A stretch of DNA of 64,000 nt, from NCBI RefSeq assembly GCF_030269445.1, contig NZ_BSTJ01000007.1, forward strand, positions 467,957-531,956. Reading direction: 5' to 3'. Positions 25,594 to 33,436 of the stretch are shown here, in pieces. The stretch's first letter is position 1, and every line of letters starts with the position of its first letter. Source of the DNA: Actinoallomurus iriomotensis. Its GTDB lineage: Bacteria > Actinomycetota > Actinomycetes > Streptosporangiales > Streptosporangiaceae. The translations under genes were made by a program, and so were the position numbers. Under the pieces are notes generated by a model. That model saw nothing but the letters and a program-made list of their open reading frames with translations, was not told the DNA's origin and searched no databases.

Positions 25594-26368
25594 GACCGCG
25601 ATCTACGTGTACGGCATCGCCCGCGACGTGCCCGCCGAGGCGGTGGCGGGGGTCCGCGGCGTGGCCGGCGCGCCCGTGGCGACTCTCGACGCGGAGGGGC
25701 TGACCGCGGTGGTGAGCCGGGTGAGCCTGGCCGAGTTCGGCGAGGACGCCCTGCGGCGCAACCTGGAACACCTGGACTGGCTGGAGGCGACCGCCCGCGC
25801 GCACCACGCCGTCGTCGACGCCGTCGCGGAGCACGGGGTGATCGTCCCGCTCGGCCTGGCCACGGTGTACCGGAACGAGGACCGGGCGCGCGGCGCGCTG
25901 CGCGAGCGGCACGACGAGTTCACCCGGGCGCTCGGACGGATCACCGGCCGTACGGAATGGGGCGTCAAGATGTACGCCGACCTCGCCGAGGCCGCGTCAC
26001 GGGAGGCGGCGCCGGCTCCGGCGGACGCCCGGCCCGGCACCGCGTACCTGCGGCGGCGCAGCGCCCAGCGTCACGACGAGGAGGAGACGCGCCGCGAGAT
26101 CCTCACGCTGGCGGGCCACGTCGACGACGAGCTGTGCGCGATCGCCGCCACCCGGCGCCTGCACCGGCCGCAGGACCCCCAGCTGTCCGGCGAGCGCGGC
26201 TGGATGATCCTCAACGCCGCCTACCTCGTCGACGACGAGCGCGCGGAGGACTTCCGCACGGCCGTCGCGCGGCTCGCCGGGACGCGCCCGGAGCTGCGGC
26301 TCCAGCTCACCGGCCCCTGGGCGCCCTACTCGTTCGCCGCCGAGGAGGAGGCGTGGACCGAGTACTGA
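25586..26368 (+). CDS. gvpL: Gas vesicle protein GvpL (GvpF/L family)
   Basis: This is a 260-residue second GvpF/L-family protein. The opening AIYVYGIARDVP, the core VIVPLGLATVY and the C-terminal LRLQLTGPWAPYSF match the family, and TEWGVKMYADL is a further conserved piece. It overlaps gvpJ by eight bases and gvpS by 16. GvpL interacts with many Gvp proteins and probably acts as an assembly scaffold. Confidence 0.9.
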   Translation: MDETAIYVYGIARDVPAEAVAGVRGVAGAPVATLDAEGLTAVVSRVSLAEFGEDALRRNLEHLDWLEATARAHHAVVDAVAEHGVIVPLGLATVYRNEDRARGALRERHDEFTRALGRITGRTEWGVKMYADLAEAASREAAPAPADARPGTAYLRRRSAQRHDEEETRREILTLAGHVDDELCAIAATRRLHRPQDPQLSGERGWMILNAAYLVDDERAEDFRTAVARLAGTRPELRLQLTGPWAPYSFAAEEEAWTEY

Positions 26369-26628
26369 GCGACCTGCCCGACACGCGTACGCCGGTGCCC
26401 GCGCGGGGCCGGCGCATCGCCCTCGTGGACCTGCTGGACCGGCTCCTGGCCGGCGGCGTCGTGATCACCGGTGACGTGACCATCTCGATCGCCGACGTCG
26501 ACCTCGTACGGGTCTCGTTGCGCGCGATCATCGCCTCGATCCGGCCGGAGATGGAGCGGGTGGTGGCGGCCGAGCGCTCCGACGAGCCGATCGAGGGCGT
26601 GGTGACCTGGGAGGATCCCCCGCCGTGA
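26353..26628 (+). CDS. gvpS: GvpA-family minor protein GvpS
   Basis: This 91-residue GvpA paralogue has the core ALVDLLDRLLAGGVVITGDV and SIADVDLVRVSLRAIIASI. It has no charged tail, unlike the other two paralogues, and is the most divergent. The GTG at 26353 follows GGAGGAG and lies inside the end of gvpL. Streptomyces clusters also have such a gene between gvpL and gvpK. It is likely a minor shell or tip component. Confidence 0.82.
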   Translation: MDRVLSDLPDTRTPVPARGRRIALVDLLDRLLAGGVVITGDVTISIADVDLVRVSLRAIIASIRPEMERVVAAERSDEPIEGVVTWEDPPP

Positions 26629-26978
26629 GCGAGCGGTCCGACAGGCACGGCGGCGCGTACCGTCCGCGTCACGCCGCCCCCGAGGACGGGCGCGGTCACC
26701 GGATGCCGCACCGCCTGGAGACCGACTCCGAGCAGGTGGAGCGCGATCTCGTACGTCTCGTGCTGACCGTGATAGAGCTCGTGCGTCAGCTCATGGAGCG
26801 CCAGGCCCTGCGTCGCGTCGACGCGGGCGACCTGCCCGACGACAAGGTCGAGGAACTCGGGCTGGCGCTCATGCGGCTGGAAGAGGCGATGACGGAACTG
26901 CGGGAGCGCTTCGGCCTCGACGCCCGCGACCTCAACCTCGATCTCGGTCCCCTCGGACCTCTCCTGCCGCCCGAGTAG
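26625..26978 (+). CDS. gvpK: Gas vesicle protein GvpK
   Basis: This 117-residue GvpK-family protein has the conserved helical body VERDLVRLVLTVIELVRQLM and ERQALRRVDAGDLPDDKVEE, followed by LGLALMRLEEAM. GvpK is required for vesicle formation in bacteria; its exact role is unknown. The GTG start overlaps the gvpS stop by four bases. It is the last recognisable gas vesicle gene, and no gvpN (AAA ATPase) is present. Confidence 0.88.
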   Translation: MSERSDRHGGAYRPRHAAPEDGRGHRMPHRLETDSEQVERDLVRLVLTVIELVRQLMERQALRRVDAGDLPDDKVEELGLALMRLEEAMTELRERFGLDARDLNLDLGPLGPLLPPE

Positions 26979-27000
26979 TCGTCGCGGTCGCGGGGTGCCG

Positions 27001-27016
27001 CAAAAGTTCACTTTTG
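27001..27016. promoter_or_regulatory. Palindrome before the CYTH-CHAD gene
   Basis: The perfect inverted repeat CAAAAGT-TC-ACTTTTG is unusually AT-rich for this DNA. It lies 22 bases after gvpK and 14 bases before a GGGTAA element (27030-27035) that resembles a stress-sigma -10. It may be an operator for the next operon. Confidence 0.45.
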
Positions 27017-27082
27017 AGGCTCTCTGTACGGGTAAGGCGTTAGTACCGCCTGAAGTGCCGATACCGGATCGAGGGAGAGACC

Positions 27083-28603
27083 GTGGCACGCCACATCGAG
27101 CTGGAGCGCAAGTACGACGCCGAGGCCGATCTCGCACTGCCCGACCTGCGCGAGGTCGGTGGATGCGCAAGGGTCGGCCCGCCGGAGACCCACATCCTCC
27201 GCGCCTCCTACTTCGACACCGAGGACCTGCGGCTGGCCGCGCGCGGGATCACGTTGCGGCGCCGGGAGGGAGGCGGCGACGAGGGCTGGCACCTGAAGCT
27301 GCCGGCCGGCAAGGACATGAAACGCGAGATCCGGACGCCGCTCGACGCCGGGACGCACACGGTGCCCGCGGAGCTGTCCGAGCTCGTCGCCGCGCACGTC
27401 CGCGGCCGCCCCCTCATCCGAGTCGCGGAAGTGGAGACCCACCGCACCGAACGCGGGCTGCTGGGCGAGGACGGCACGGTCCTCGCGGAGCTCGCGGACG
27501 ACACCGTGCACGCCCGCCGCCTGAGCCGGGACGGCCATGAGGTCGCGCTGATGCGCTGGCGCGAGCTGGAGGTCGAGGCGGTCGAGGGCTCCCGCGAGGT
27601 GGTGGAGAGCATCGGCGGACGCCTGCGCGAGTCCGGCGCCCGCGAGTCGGCGGCCGCCTCGAAGCTGGCGCGGGCGCTGGAGGACGACATCACTCCCGTC
27701 CGGCGGCCCACCGCCACCCGTACCGCCGGGGACGTGCTGCTGAGGTACCTGGGCGAGCAGGTCGAGCAACTGCTCGCGTACGACCCGCGGGTGCGGCTCG
27801 CCGAGAACGACGACGACTCGGTGCACAAGATGCGCGTCGCCGTCCGCCGGACTCGCAGCGTCCTGCGCACCCACCGGCGCCTCCTCGACCCGGTACGGAT
27901 CCGGACCCTGGACACGGAGCTGAGGTGGCTCGCCGGCGCGCTCGGTGACGTCCGCGACCTGGAGGTGCAGAACGCGCGCTTCCACCGCCGCCTCGCCGAA
28001 CTGCCCGGCGCCCACCCGAGCCCGGCGTGGCTGCTCGCGATGGCGGACGAGGAGCACCGCGCCCGCGACCAGGTGCGCGAGGTGCTCCTGACCCGGCGGT
28101 ACTACGACCTGCTCGACGCCCTGGACGCCTTCCTGGCCGATCCGCCGCTGCGCGCCCGCGCGGCCCGTCCGGCGGCCAAGGAGACGCCCCGGCTGGTGGC
28201 CAGGGCGTGGCGGAAGATGATGCGCCGGTACGACCGGGCCGCCCGTCTGCCCGCCGGGCAGGACCGCGACGCCGCGCTGCACGACACGCGTAAGGCGGCC
28301 AAGCGCGCCCGGTACACCGCCGAAGCCGCCTCGGCGGCGCTCGGCTCGCCCGCCGCGAAGCTCGCCCGTCGCGCCGAACGGCTCCAGGACGTCCTCGGCG
28401 AGCACCACGACGGCGTCGTCGCCGCCGAGCGCCTCGCCGCCACCACCGGATGGCCGGACACGCCCGCCGCCGACACGTTCGTCGCCGGCCGGCTGGCCGA
28501 GGTGGAGCGGCGGGAGGCGGCGCGCGTGCTGGAGGACCTGCCCGCCGCGGCGAAGAAGGCGGCCAAGCGCAAGCCGCTGCGCAAGCTCGGGAAGAAGAAG
28601 TAG
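27083..28603 (+). CDS. CYTH-CHAD domain protein (polyphosphate-linked)
   Basis: This 506-residue two-domain protein begins with a CYTH domain (about 1-200). HIELERKYD gives the ExExK metal/triphosphate-binding motif, and ITLRRREGG and WHLKLPAG follow. From about 215 it is a CHAD domain, an all-helical, His/Arg-rich fold (VHKMRVAVRRTRSVLRTHRR, then ALHDTRKAAKRARYTAEAA). CYTH enzymes hydrolyse triphosphates or tripolyphosphate, and CHAD domains bind polyphosphate granules. The GTG follows GGGAGAG. Its place directly behind the gas vesicle operon is notable. The C-terminus is lysine-rich. Confidence 0.88.
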   Translation: MARHIELERKYDAEADLALPDLREVGGCARVGPPETHILRASYFDTEDLRLAARGITLRRREGGGDEGWHLKLPAGKDMKREIRTPLDAGTHTVPAELSELVAAHVRGRPLIRVAEVETHRTERGLLGEDGTVLAELADDTVHARRLSRDGHEVALMRWRELEVEAVEGSREVVESIGGRLRESGARESAAASKLARALEDDITPVRRPTATRTAGDVLLRYLGEQVEQLLAYDPRVRLAENDDDSVHKMRVAVRRTRSVLRTHRRLLDPVRIRTLDTELRWLAGALGDVRDLEVQNARFHRRLAELPGAHPSPAWLLAMADEEHRARDQVREVLLTRRYYDLLDALDAFLADPPLRARAARPAAKETPRLVARAWRKMMRRYDRAARLPAGQDRDAALHDTRKAAKRARYTAEAASAALGSPAAKLARRAERLQDVLGEHHDGVVAAERLAATTGWPDTPAADTFVAGRLAEVERREAARVLEDLPAAAKKAAKRKPLRKLGKKK

Positions 28604-28607
28604 GCGG

Positions 28608-29198
28608 ATGACCGAGACGTACGGAACGGAGCGGGGCGCGGGCGGTGGCGACCAGGGCCCCGAGGAGGAGAACCGCGACGAGACCGGCTCGTACGGAACG
28701 GCGCGGCGCGGGACGCGTGGCGACGCGGAGCGGGCGGAGGAGAACCGCGACGAGACCGGCATGGAACGCTGGGACCGCAACTTCGTCGAGCTGCTACAGG
28801 AGCTGCGGGTCGCCCAGACCGGCGTGCAGATCCTGTTCGCGTTCCTGCTGACGCTCCCGTTCACGAACCGGTTCGGCGACGTCGGCGACCGGGACAAGGT
28901 CGTCTACGTGATCACCCTGGTCGCGGCGGCGGCCGCGACGGCCCTGCTGATCGCGCCGGTCAGCGGTCACCGCCAGGTCTTCCGGCAGGGCCGCAAGCCC
29001 CAGCTCGTCCGCACCGCCTCGACCCTCGCGCAGGCGGGCCTGGCGGCCCTGCTGGTCGCCATGATCGGCGCGGTGTTCCTCGTCCTGGACGTCGTGGCGG
29101 GCCTCGGCTGGGCGGCCGGGCTCGGCGCCGCGATCGCGGCGCTGTTCGTCGGGCTGTGGTACCTGCTGCCGAAGCTCATCCGGGCCGAGGGCCCCTGA
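28608..29198 (+). CDS. DUF6328-like small membrane protein
   Basis: This 196-residue protein has a charged, repeated N-terminus (EENRDETG occurs twice, encoded by a 25-base exact repeat). A conserved ELLQELRVAQTGVQILFAFL opens the membrane part, which has four helices (about 70-90, 100-117, 140-160, 165-188). This matches the actinobacterial DUF6328 family, function unknown. It starts four bases after the CYTH-CHAD stop, so the two form an operon. Confidence 0.75.
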   Translation: MTETYGTERGAGGGDQGPEEENRDETGSYGTARRGTRGDAERAEENRDETGMERWDRNFVELLQELRVAQTGVQILFAFLLTLPFTNRFGDVGDRDKVVYVITLVAAAAATALLIAPVSGHRQVFRQGRKPQLVRTASTLAQAGLAALLVAMIGAVFLVLDVVAGLGWAAGLGAAIAALFVGLWYLLPKLIRAEGP

Positions 29199-29258
29199 GG
29201 GTAATTCGGCATGAACCTCGCTTATAAGGGCATATGCGGGCACAGGAGGTGACTGACC

Positions 29259-29429
29259 ATGGTCCCGTTGCTCCTCGTGCTACTCCTCGTGCTGATCCTG
29301 TTCGGCGCGGGCTTCGCGCTCAAGGCCCTCTGGTGGATCGCGATCATCGTGCTCGTCCTGTGGCTCCTCGGATTCGTCTTCCGCGGCGCCGGTTCGGGCG
29401 GCGGTCGCGGCCGCTGGTATCGCTGGTGA
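29259..29429 (+). CDS. Small hydrophobic membrane protein
   Basis: This 56-residue protein is almost entirely two hydrophobic helices (VPLLLVLLLVLILFGAGFAL, then LWWIAIIVLVLWLLGFVF) with a glycine/Arg tail ending GRWYRW. Such tiny hydrophobic proteins are common and stress-induced in actinobacteria; the function is unknown. AGGAGG lies ten bases before the ATG. A strong hairpin terminator follows. Confidence 0.7.
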   Translation: MVPLLLVLLLVLILFGAGFALKALWWIAIIVLVLWLLGFVFRGAGSGGGRGRWYRW

Positions 29430-29442
29430 GCTGACGTCTGAC

Positions 29443-29478
29443 CCGGTGGGCCCCTGACATCCGTTACGGGCCCACCGG
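29443..29478 (+). terminator. Intrinsic terminator after the small membrane protein
   Basis: An 11-bp perfect stem (CCGGTGGGCCC, 29443-29453, with 29468-29478) with a 14-base loop is followed by CCCCTTT. It lies 14 bases after the stop. Confidence 0.7.
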
Positions 29479-29591
29479 CCCCTTTCCGCCTGCTTTTGGC
29501 GGCTTTACCTGCGGGATACCCGTACGCGGGTTTCCGCCGCGCCGCCGGGGAAGGCCGTGAAGAGAGGCCACGGTGGAAAGGAGAGATCGTG

Positions 29592-31382
29592 ATGGCTCCT
29601 ACCGTTGCGGATTACCTGTTGCAGCGTCTGCGGGAGTGGGGGGTCGAACGGCTGTTCGGCTATCCGGGTGACGGCATCAACGGGATCATCGCGGCGCTGG
29701 GCCGGGCCGATGACCAGCCCCGGTTCGTCCAGGCCCGGCACGAGGAGATGGCCGCCTTCGAGGCGGTCGGTTACGCCAAGTTCAGCGGGAAGCCCGGAGT
29801 ATGCCTCGCGACCAGCGGACCCGGCGCGATCCACCTGCTGAACGGCCTGTACGACGCCAAGCTCGACCATGTTCCGGTGGTGGCGATCGTCGGGCAGACC
29901 GCCCGCAGCGCGATGGGCGGCAACTACCAGCAGGAGGTCGACCTGCTGAGCCTGTTCAAGGACGTCGCGAGCGCGTACGTGCAGGAGGCGAACGTCTCCG
30001 CGCAGCTGCCGAACCTGCTCGACCGCGCGATGCGGATCGCCATGGCCGAGCGCGCGCCCACGGCGATCATCATCCCCTCCGACCTGCAGGAGGAGGAGTA
30101 CGAGCCGCCGTCCCACGCGTTCAAGAACGTCCCGTCGTCCACACCCGGCTATGTGCCACCGGTGACGCGGGCGCCGCAGAAGGAGATCGAGAAGGCCGCC
30201 GAGATCCTCAACGCCGGGTCGAAGGTGGCGATCCTCGTCGGCCAGGGGGCCCGGTCCGCCGCGGCGGAGGTCATGGAGGTCGCCGAGCTCACCGGCGCCG
30301 GAGTGGCCAAGGCACTGCTCGGCAAGGACGTCCTGCCCGACGACCTGCCCTACGTCACCGGCGCGATCGGCCTCCTCGGAACGCGCCCGTCGTATGAGCT
30401 GATGCGCGACTGCGACACCCTGCTGATCGTCGGATCCAACTTCCCCTACAGCCAGTTCCTGCCCGAGTTCGGGGACGCCAGGGGAATCCAGATCGACATC
30501 GACGGTCGCATGATCGGCATGCGCTACCCGACCGAGGTCAACCTCGTCGGCGACGCGGCCGAGACGCTGCGCGCGCTCATCCCGCTGCTCAAGCGGAAGA
30601 AGAAGCGCTCCTGGCGCGAGACGGTCGAGGAGAACGTCGCGCGCTCGTGGTCGGTGATCGAGCGGCAGGCCCACGTCGAGGCCGATCCGGTCAACCCGAT
30701 GCTGCTGTTCTGGGAGCTGAACCCGCGTCTGCCCGAGGACACCATCGTGACCTCCGACTCCGGTTCGGCGGCGAACTGGTACGCCCGTGACCTGAGGTTC
30801 CGGGCCGGCATGCGCGGCTCGCTCTCGGGCACGCTCGCGACGATGGGCTGTGGCGTGCCGTACGCCATCGGCGCGAAGTTCGCCCACCCGGACCGCCCGG
30901 TCATCGCCTTCGTGGGCGACGGCGCGATGCAGATGAACGGCATGAACGAGCTGATCACCATGAAGCGCTACCTGTCCGAGTGGAGCGATCCGCGGCTGAT
31001 CGTGGCGGTCCTGCACAACAACGACCTGAACCAGGTGACCTGGGAGCTGCGCGCGATGTCCGGCGCGCCGAAGTTCGTGGAGTCCCAGGCGCTGCCCGAG
31101 ATGTCGTACGCCGGGTTCGCCCGGTCGATCGGCCTGGAGGGCATCGAGGTCGAGAAGCCGGACGCCATCGGCCCCGCGTGGGACCGCGCCCTGGCCGCCG
31201 ACGTGCCCGTCGTCATCGACGTCCGCTGCGACCCCGACATCCCGCCGATCCCGCCGCACGCGGACTTCGAGCAGATGAAGGACGCCGCCGAAGCGATCAT
31301 CAAGGGCGACCCGGACGCCTACGGCGTCGTGCGGAAGGGCCTGAAGACCAAGGCACAGGAGATGTTCGCCCGCAAGGGCTGA
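29592..31382 (+). CDS. Thiamine-diphosphate-dependent enzyme (pyruvate oxidase/acetolactate synthase family)
   Basis: This 596-residue TPP enzyme has the three-domain POX/ALS layout. The N-terminal PYR domain has the catalytic Glu in ARHEEMAAFEAVGYA. The central domain is KVAILVGQGAR. The C-terminal PP domain has the TPP/Mg motif GDGAMQMNGMNELIT-HNND (GDG..N type). The sequence resembles pyruvate dehydrogenase (quinone)/oxidase-like proteins more than anabolic acetolactate synthase, and no small subunit is adjacent. The ATG at 29592 follows AAAGGAGAG. It is probably cytosolic or membrane-associated; the substrate is most likely pyruvate or another 2-oxo acid. The next gene is 15 bases downstream. 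Confidence 0.85.
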   Translation: MAPTVADYLLQRLREWGVERLFGYPGDGINGIIAALGRADDQPRFVQARHEEMAAFEAVGYAKFSGKPGVCLATSGPGAIHLLNGLYDAKLDHVPVVAIVGQTARSAMGGNYQQEVDLLSLFKDVASAYVQEANVSAQLPNLLDRAMRIAMAERAPTAIIIPSDLQEEEYEPPSHAFKNVPSSTPGYVPPVTRAPQKEIEKAAEILNAGSKVAILVGQGARSAAAEVMEVAELTGAGVAKALLGKDVLPDDLPYVTGAIGLLGTRPSYELMRDCDTLLIVGSNFPYSQFLPEFGDARGIQIDIDGRMIGMRYPTEVNLVGDAAETLRALIPLLKRKKKRSWRETVEENVARSWSVIERQAHVEADPVNPMLLFWELNPRLPEDTIVTSDSGSAANWYARDLRFRAGMRGSLSGTLATMGCGVPYAIGAKFAHPDRPVIAFVGDGAMQMNGMNELITMKRYLSEWSDPRLIVAVLHNNDLNQVTWELRAMSGAPKFVESQALPEMSYAGFARSIGLEGIEVEKPDAIGPAWDRALAADVPVVIDVRCDPDIPPIPPHADFEQMKDAAEAIIKGDPDAYGVVRKGLKTKAQEMFARKG

Positions 31383-31397
31383 CGCCGAAGGAGACGC

Positions 31398-32354
31398 ATG
31401 ACGAGGTTCGGGTACTTCCTGTCGAGCGAGGAGCACTCACCGCGTGAACTGGTCCGCCAGGCACGGCTGGCCGAGCAGGCCGGGTTCGAGGCGCTGTGGA
31501 TCTCCGACCACTACCACCCGTGGCTGGACGAACAGGGCGAAGCGTCATTCGTGTGGTCGGTCGTCGGGGCACTGTCCGAGGCGGTGTCCCTGCCGATCAC
31601 CACGGCGGTGACCTGCCCGCTGATCCGCATCCATCCGGCGGTCATCGCCCAGGCCGCGGCCACGAGCGCGGCGCTGAACGAGAACGGCTTCGTGCTGGGG
31701 GTGGGCTCGGGGGAGGCACTGAACGAGCACATCCTGGACTCCCGCTGGCCGCCGGCGAGCGAGCGGCTGGAGATGCTGGAGGAGGCGATCGGCCTGATCC
31801 GGCGGTTGTTCACCGGAGAGCTGGTCACGCACCACGGCAAGCACTACCACGTGGACACCGCCCGGCTGTACTCCCTGCCGGACCGGCCTCCGCCGATCTA
31901 CATGTCGGGTTTCGGCGACCGCGCGGCCGAGCTGGCCGGGCGGGTGGCGGACGGCTTCATGTGCGTGAAGCCCGACGCCGACCTGGTCAAGACGTTCCGT
32001 GCGGCGGCCGGAGGGGACAAGCCGGCCCAGGGCGGGTTCAAGGTGTGCTGGGCGCCGGATGAGGCTCAGGCCCGTCGTACCGCGCACCGCCTGTGGCCGA
32101 ACGACCAGCTTCCGGGGGAGGCCGCGCAGCTCCTGCCGCTGCCCCGCCACTTCCAGCAGCTCTCGTCGCTGGTGACCGAGGAAATGGTGGGGGAGAACGT
32201 GCCCTGCGGGCCGGACCCGCAGCGGCACATCGAGGCCCTGCGGGCCTTCGTCGACGCCGGGTACGACGAGGTCTACGTCAACCAGATCGGCCCGGACCAG
32301 GAGGAGTTCTTCGCCTTCTACGCCGAGCAGGTGCTTCCGGAGGTGTCCGCCTGA
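31398..32354 (+). CDS. F420-dependent LLM-class oxidoreductase
   Basis: This 318-residue luciferase-like TIM barrel matches the coenzyme F420-dependent glucose-6-phosphate dehydrogenase-like group. Diagnostic parts are RFGYFLSSEEHSPRELVRQA, then FEALWISDHYHPWLDEQGEA and FVLGVGSGEALNEHIL. F420 is a deazaflavin common in actinobacteria, and such enzymes oxidise or reduce a range of substrates. It follows the TPP enzyme by 15 bases, so they may form one operon. The substrate is unknown. Confidence 0.88.
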   Translation: MTRFGYFLSSEEHSPRELVRQARLAEQAGFEALWISDHYHPWLDEQGEASFVWSVVGALSEAVSLPITTAVTCPLIRIHPAVIAQAAATSAALNENGFVLGVGSGEALNEHILDSRWPPASERLEMLEEAIGLIRRLFTGELVTHHGKHYHVDTARLYSLPDRPPPIYMSGFGDRAAELAGRVADGFMCVKPDADLVKTFRAAAGGDKPAQGGFKVCWAPDEAQARRTAHRLWPNDQLPGEAAQLLPLPRHFQQLSSLVTEEMVGENVPCGPDPQRHIEALRAFVDAGYDEVYVNQIGPDQEEFFAFYAEQVLPEVSA

Positions 32355-32359
32355 CGTGA

Positions 32360-32391
32360 CCGCCGCGGCCCCGTGTCACGGGCCGCGGCGG
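32360..32391. terminator. Bidirectional terminator
   Basis: A 12-bp perfect stem (CCGCCGCGGCCC, 32360-32371, with 32380-32391) over an 8-base loop lies between the convergent F420 oxidoreductase and small HTH genes. Confidence 0.75.
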
Positions 32392-32398
32392 ACGTACG

Positions 32399-32671
32399 TC
32401 AGCGCGCGCCGCGTACGTCCCAGTCGTTCGGGCCGATGCGTGCGCCGTGCTCGCCGGTCTCCACCATCTCGAGCGCGGTCAGCCGGTCGACCGCGGCGCG
32501 TACGGTGTCCTCCGCGAGGCCCGTCTTGCCGGCGAGCCCGTCGACGTCGACGGGGCCGCGCAGAGTAGCGATCGCCTCATAGACGATCAGCTCGTCGCCG
32601 CTCAGGACCTGCGGCTCGCGCTTCGGCGCGGCCTGGGCATCGTGCTGTTCGGGTGCTGTCCGGTCGCTCAT
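32399..32671 (-). CDS. Small winged-helix DNA-binding-like protein
   Basis: This is a 90-residue protein. After a disordered start, a helix-turn-helix is visible: LIVYEAIATLRGPVDVDGLA, then KTGLAEDTVRAAVDRLTALE. It ends with a short wing-like strand pair (VETGEHGARIGPNDWDV). The arrangement resembles a stand-alone MarR/ArsR-like wing domain. The ATG at 32669-32671 follows GAGAGGA. The target is unknown. Confidence 0.65.
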   Translation of the reverse strand: MSDRTAPEQHDAQAAPKREPQVLSGDELIVYEAIATLRGPVDVDGLAGKTGLAEDTVRAAVDRLTALEMVETGEHGARIGPNDWDVRGAR

Positions 32672-32736
32672 GGGAGCGTCCTCTCGTCGTGCCGGTCGGC
32701 TCGATGAGACTCCGGGATGCCCGGTCGGCCGGGGTG

Positions 32737-33285
32737 TCAAACCTCCTGGTCCGGCAGGGCGAGCCAGTCCGGACGGCTCAGCTCGTACACCCGCACCGGT
32801 TCGCCCACGCGGCCCACCGTGTCGCTGTGGCGGCGCATGCCGATCTTGATCATGACGCGTTCGGAGCCGGTGTTGGCGGGCTGGTAACGAGCGGCGATGC
32901 GCTCGGCGCCCAGGTCGGCGAACGCCTCGTCGCGCAGTGCGAGGGCGGCCTCGGTGGCGAACCCCCGTCCCCACCATCGCGGGTCGATCCACCAGCCGAT
33001 CTCCAGCGCCGACTCCTCGATGCCGGGCACCAGGGAACCCAGGCGGTTGAGGGCGGCCACACCGGCGAAGTCGCCGTCGTGGTGGATCGCCCGCCAGCCG
33101 TACCCGTGCCGTGCCCAGTGCTCCAGGTGCTCCCGGTGGCGTTCGGCGACGCGCTCGCGGCTCCACGGCCGTCCGTCGCCGATGAAGCGCGTCACCCGTT
33201 CGTCCGAGGCGAGCCGGAGGAAGTCATCCTCGAAGCGCGCGTCCCAGGGCCGGAGTTCCAGCCGTGCCGTCGTCAGCGTACGCAT
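32737..33285 (-). CDS. GNAT family N-acetyltransferase (RimJ-like)
   Basis: This 182-residue acetyltransferase of the Acetyltransf_3 group has motif A with RWWGRGFATEAALALRDEAF (R/QxxGxG/A type). TARLELRPW is near the N-terminus, and NTGSERVMIKIGMR is the usual C-terminal motif (N.AS...KLGF equivalent). The acceptor may be a protein N-terminus, small amine or antibiotic. The ATG at 33283-33285 has no ribosome binding site, but a TACGCT -10-like box lies eight bases before it, so the mRNA may be leaderless; an ATG 36 bases further upstream is the alternative. Confidence 0.82.
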   Translation of the reverse strand: MRTLTTARLELRPWDARFEDDFLRLASDERVTRFIGDGRPWSRERVAERHREHLEHWARHGYGWRAIHHDGDFAGVAALNRLGSLVPGIEESALEIGWWIDPRWWGRGFATEAALALRDEAFADLGAERIAARYQPANTGSERVMIKIGMRRHSDTVGRVGEPVRVYELSRPDWLALPDQEV

Positions 33286-33436
33286 GCGCCCAGCGTAGGA
33301 GCCGATCGCCGGCGGAGGCATGGCCGGGAACGACGGGGTAGGGATGCAGGGAAGGTCAAATCAGTACATAAAGCGGCATCGGGGTGCGTCGGATGCGCTG
33401 AGCCCGGCCGCGGGAACCCGGGAGGAGTGCCGACGC

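Noticed and set aside
27008-28897. Long minus-strand frame across the CYTH-CHAD gene
   Set aside because: Antisense shadow; the plus strand has clear CYTH and CHAD motifs.
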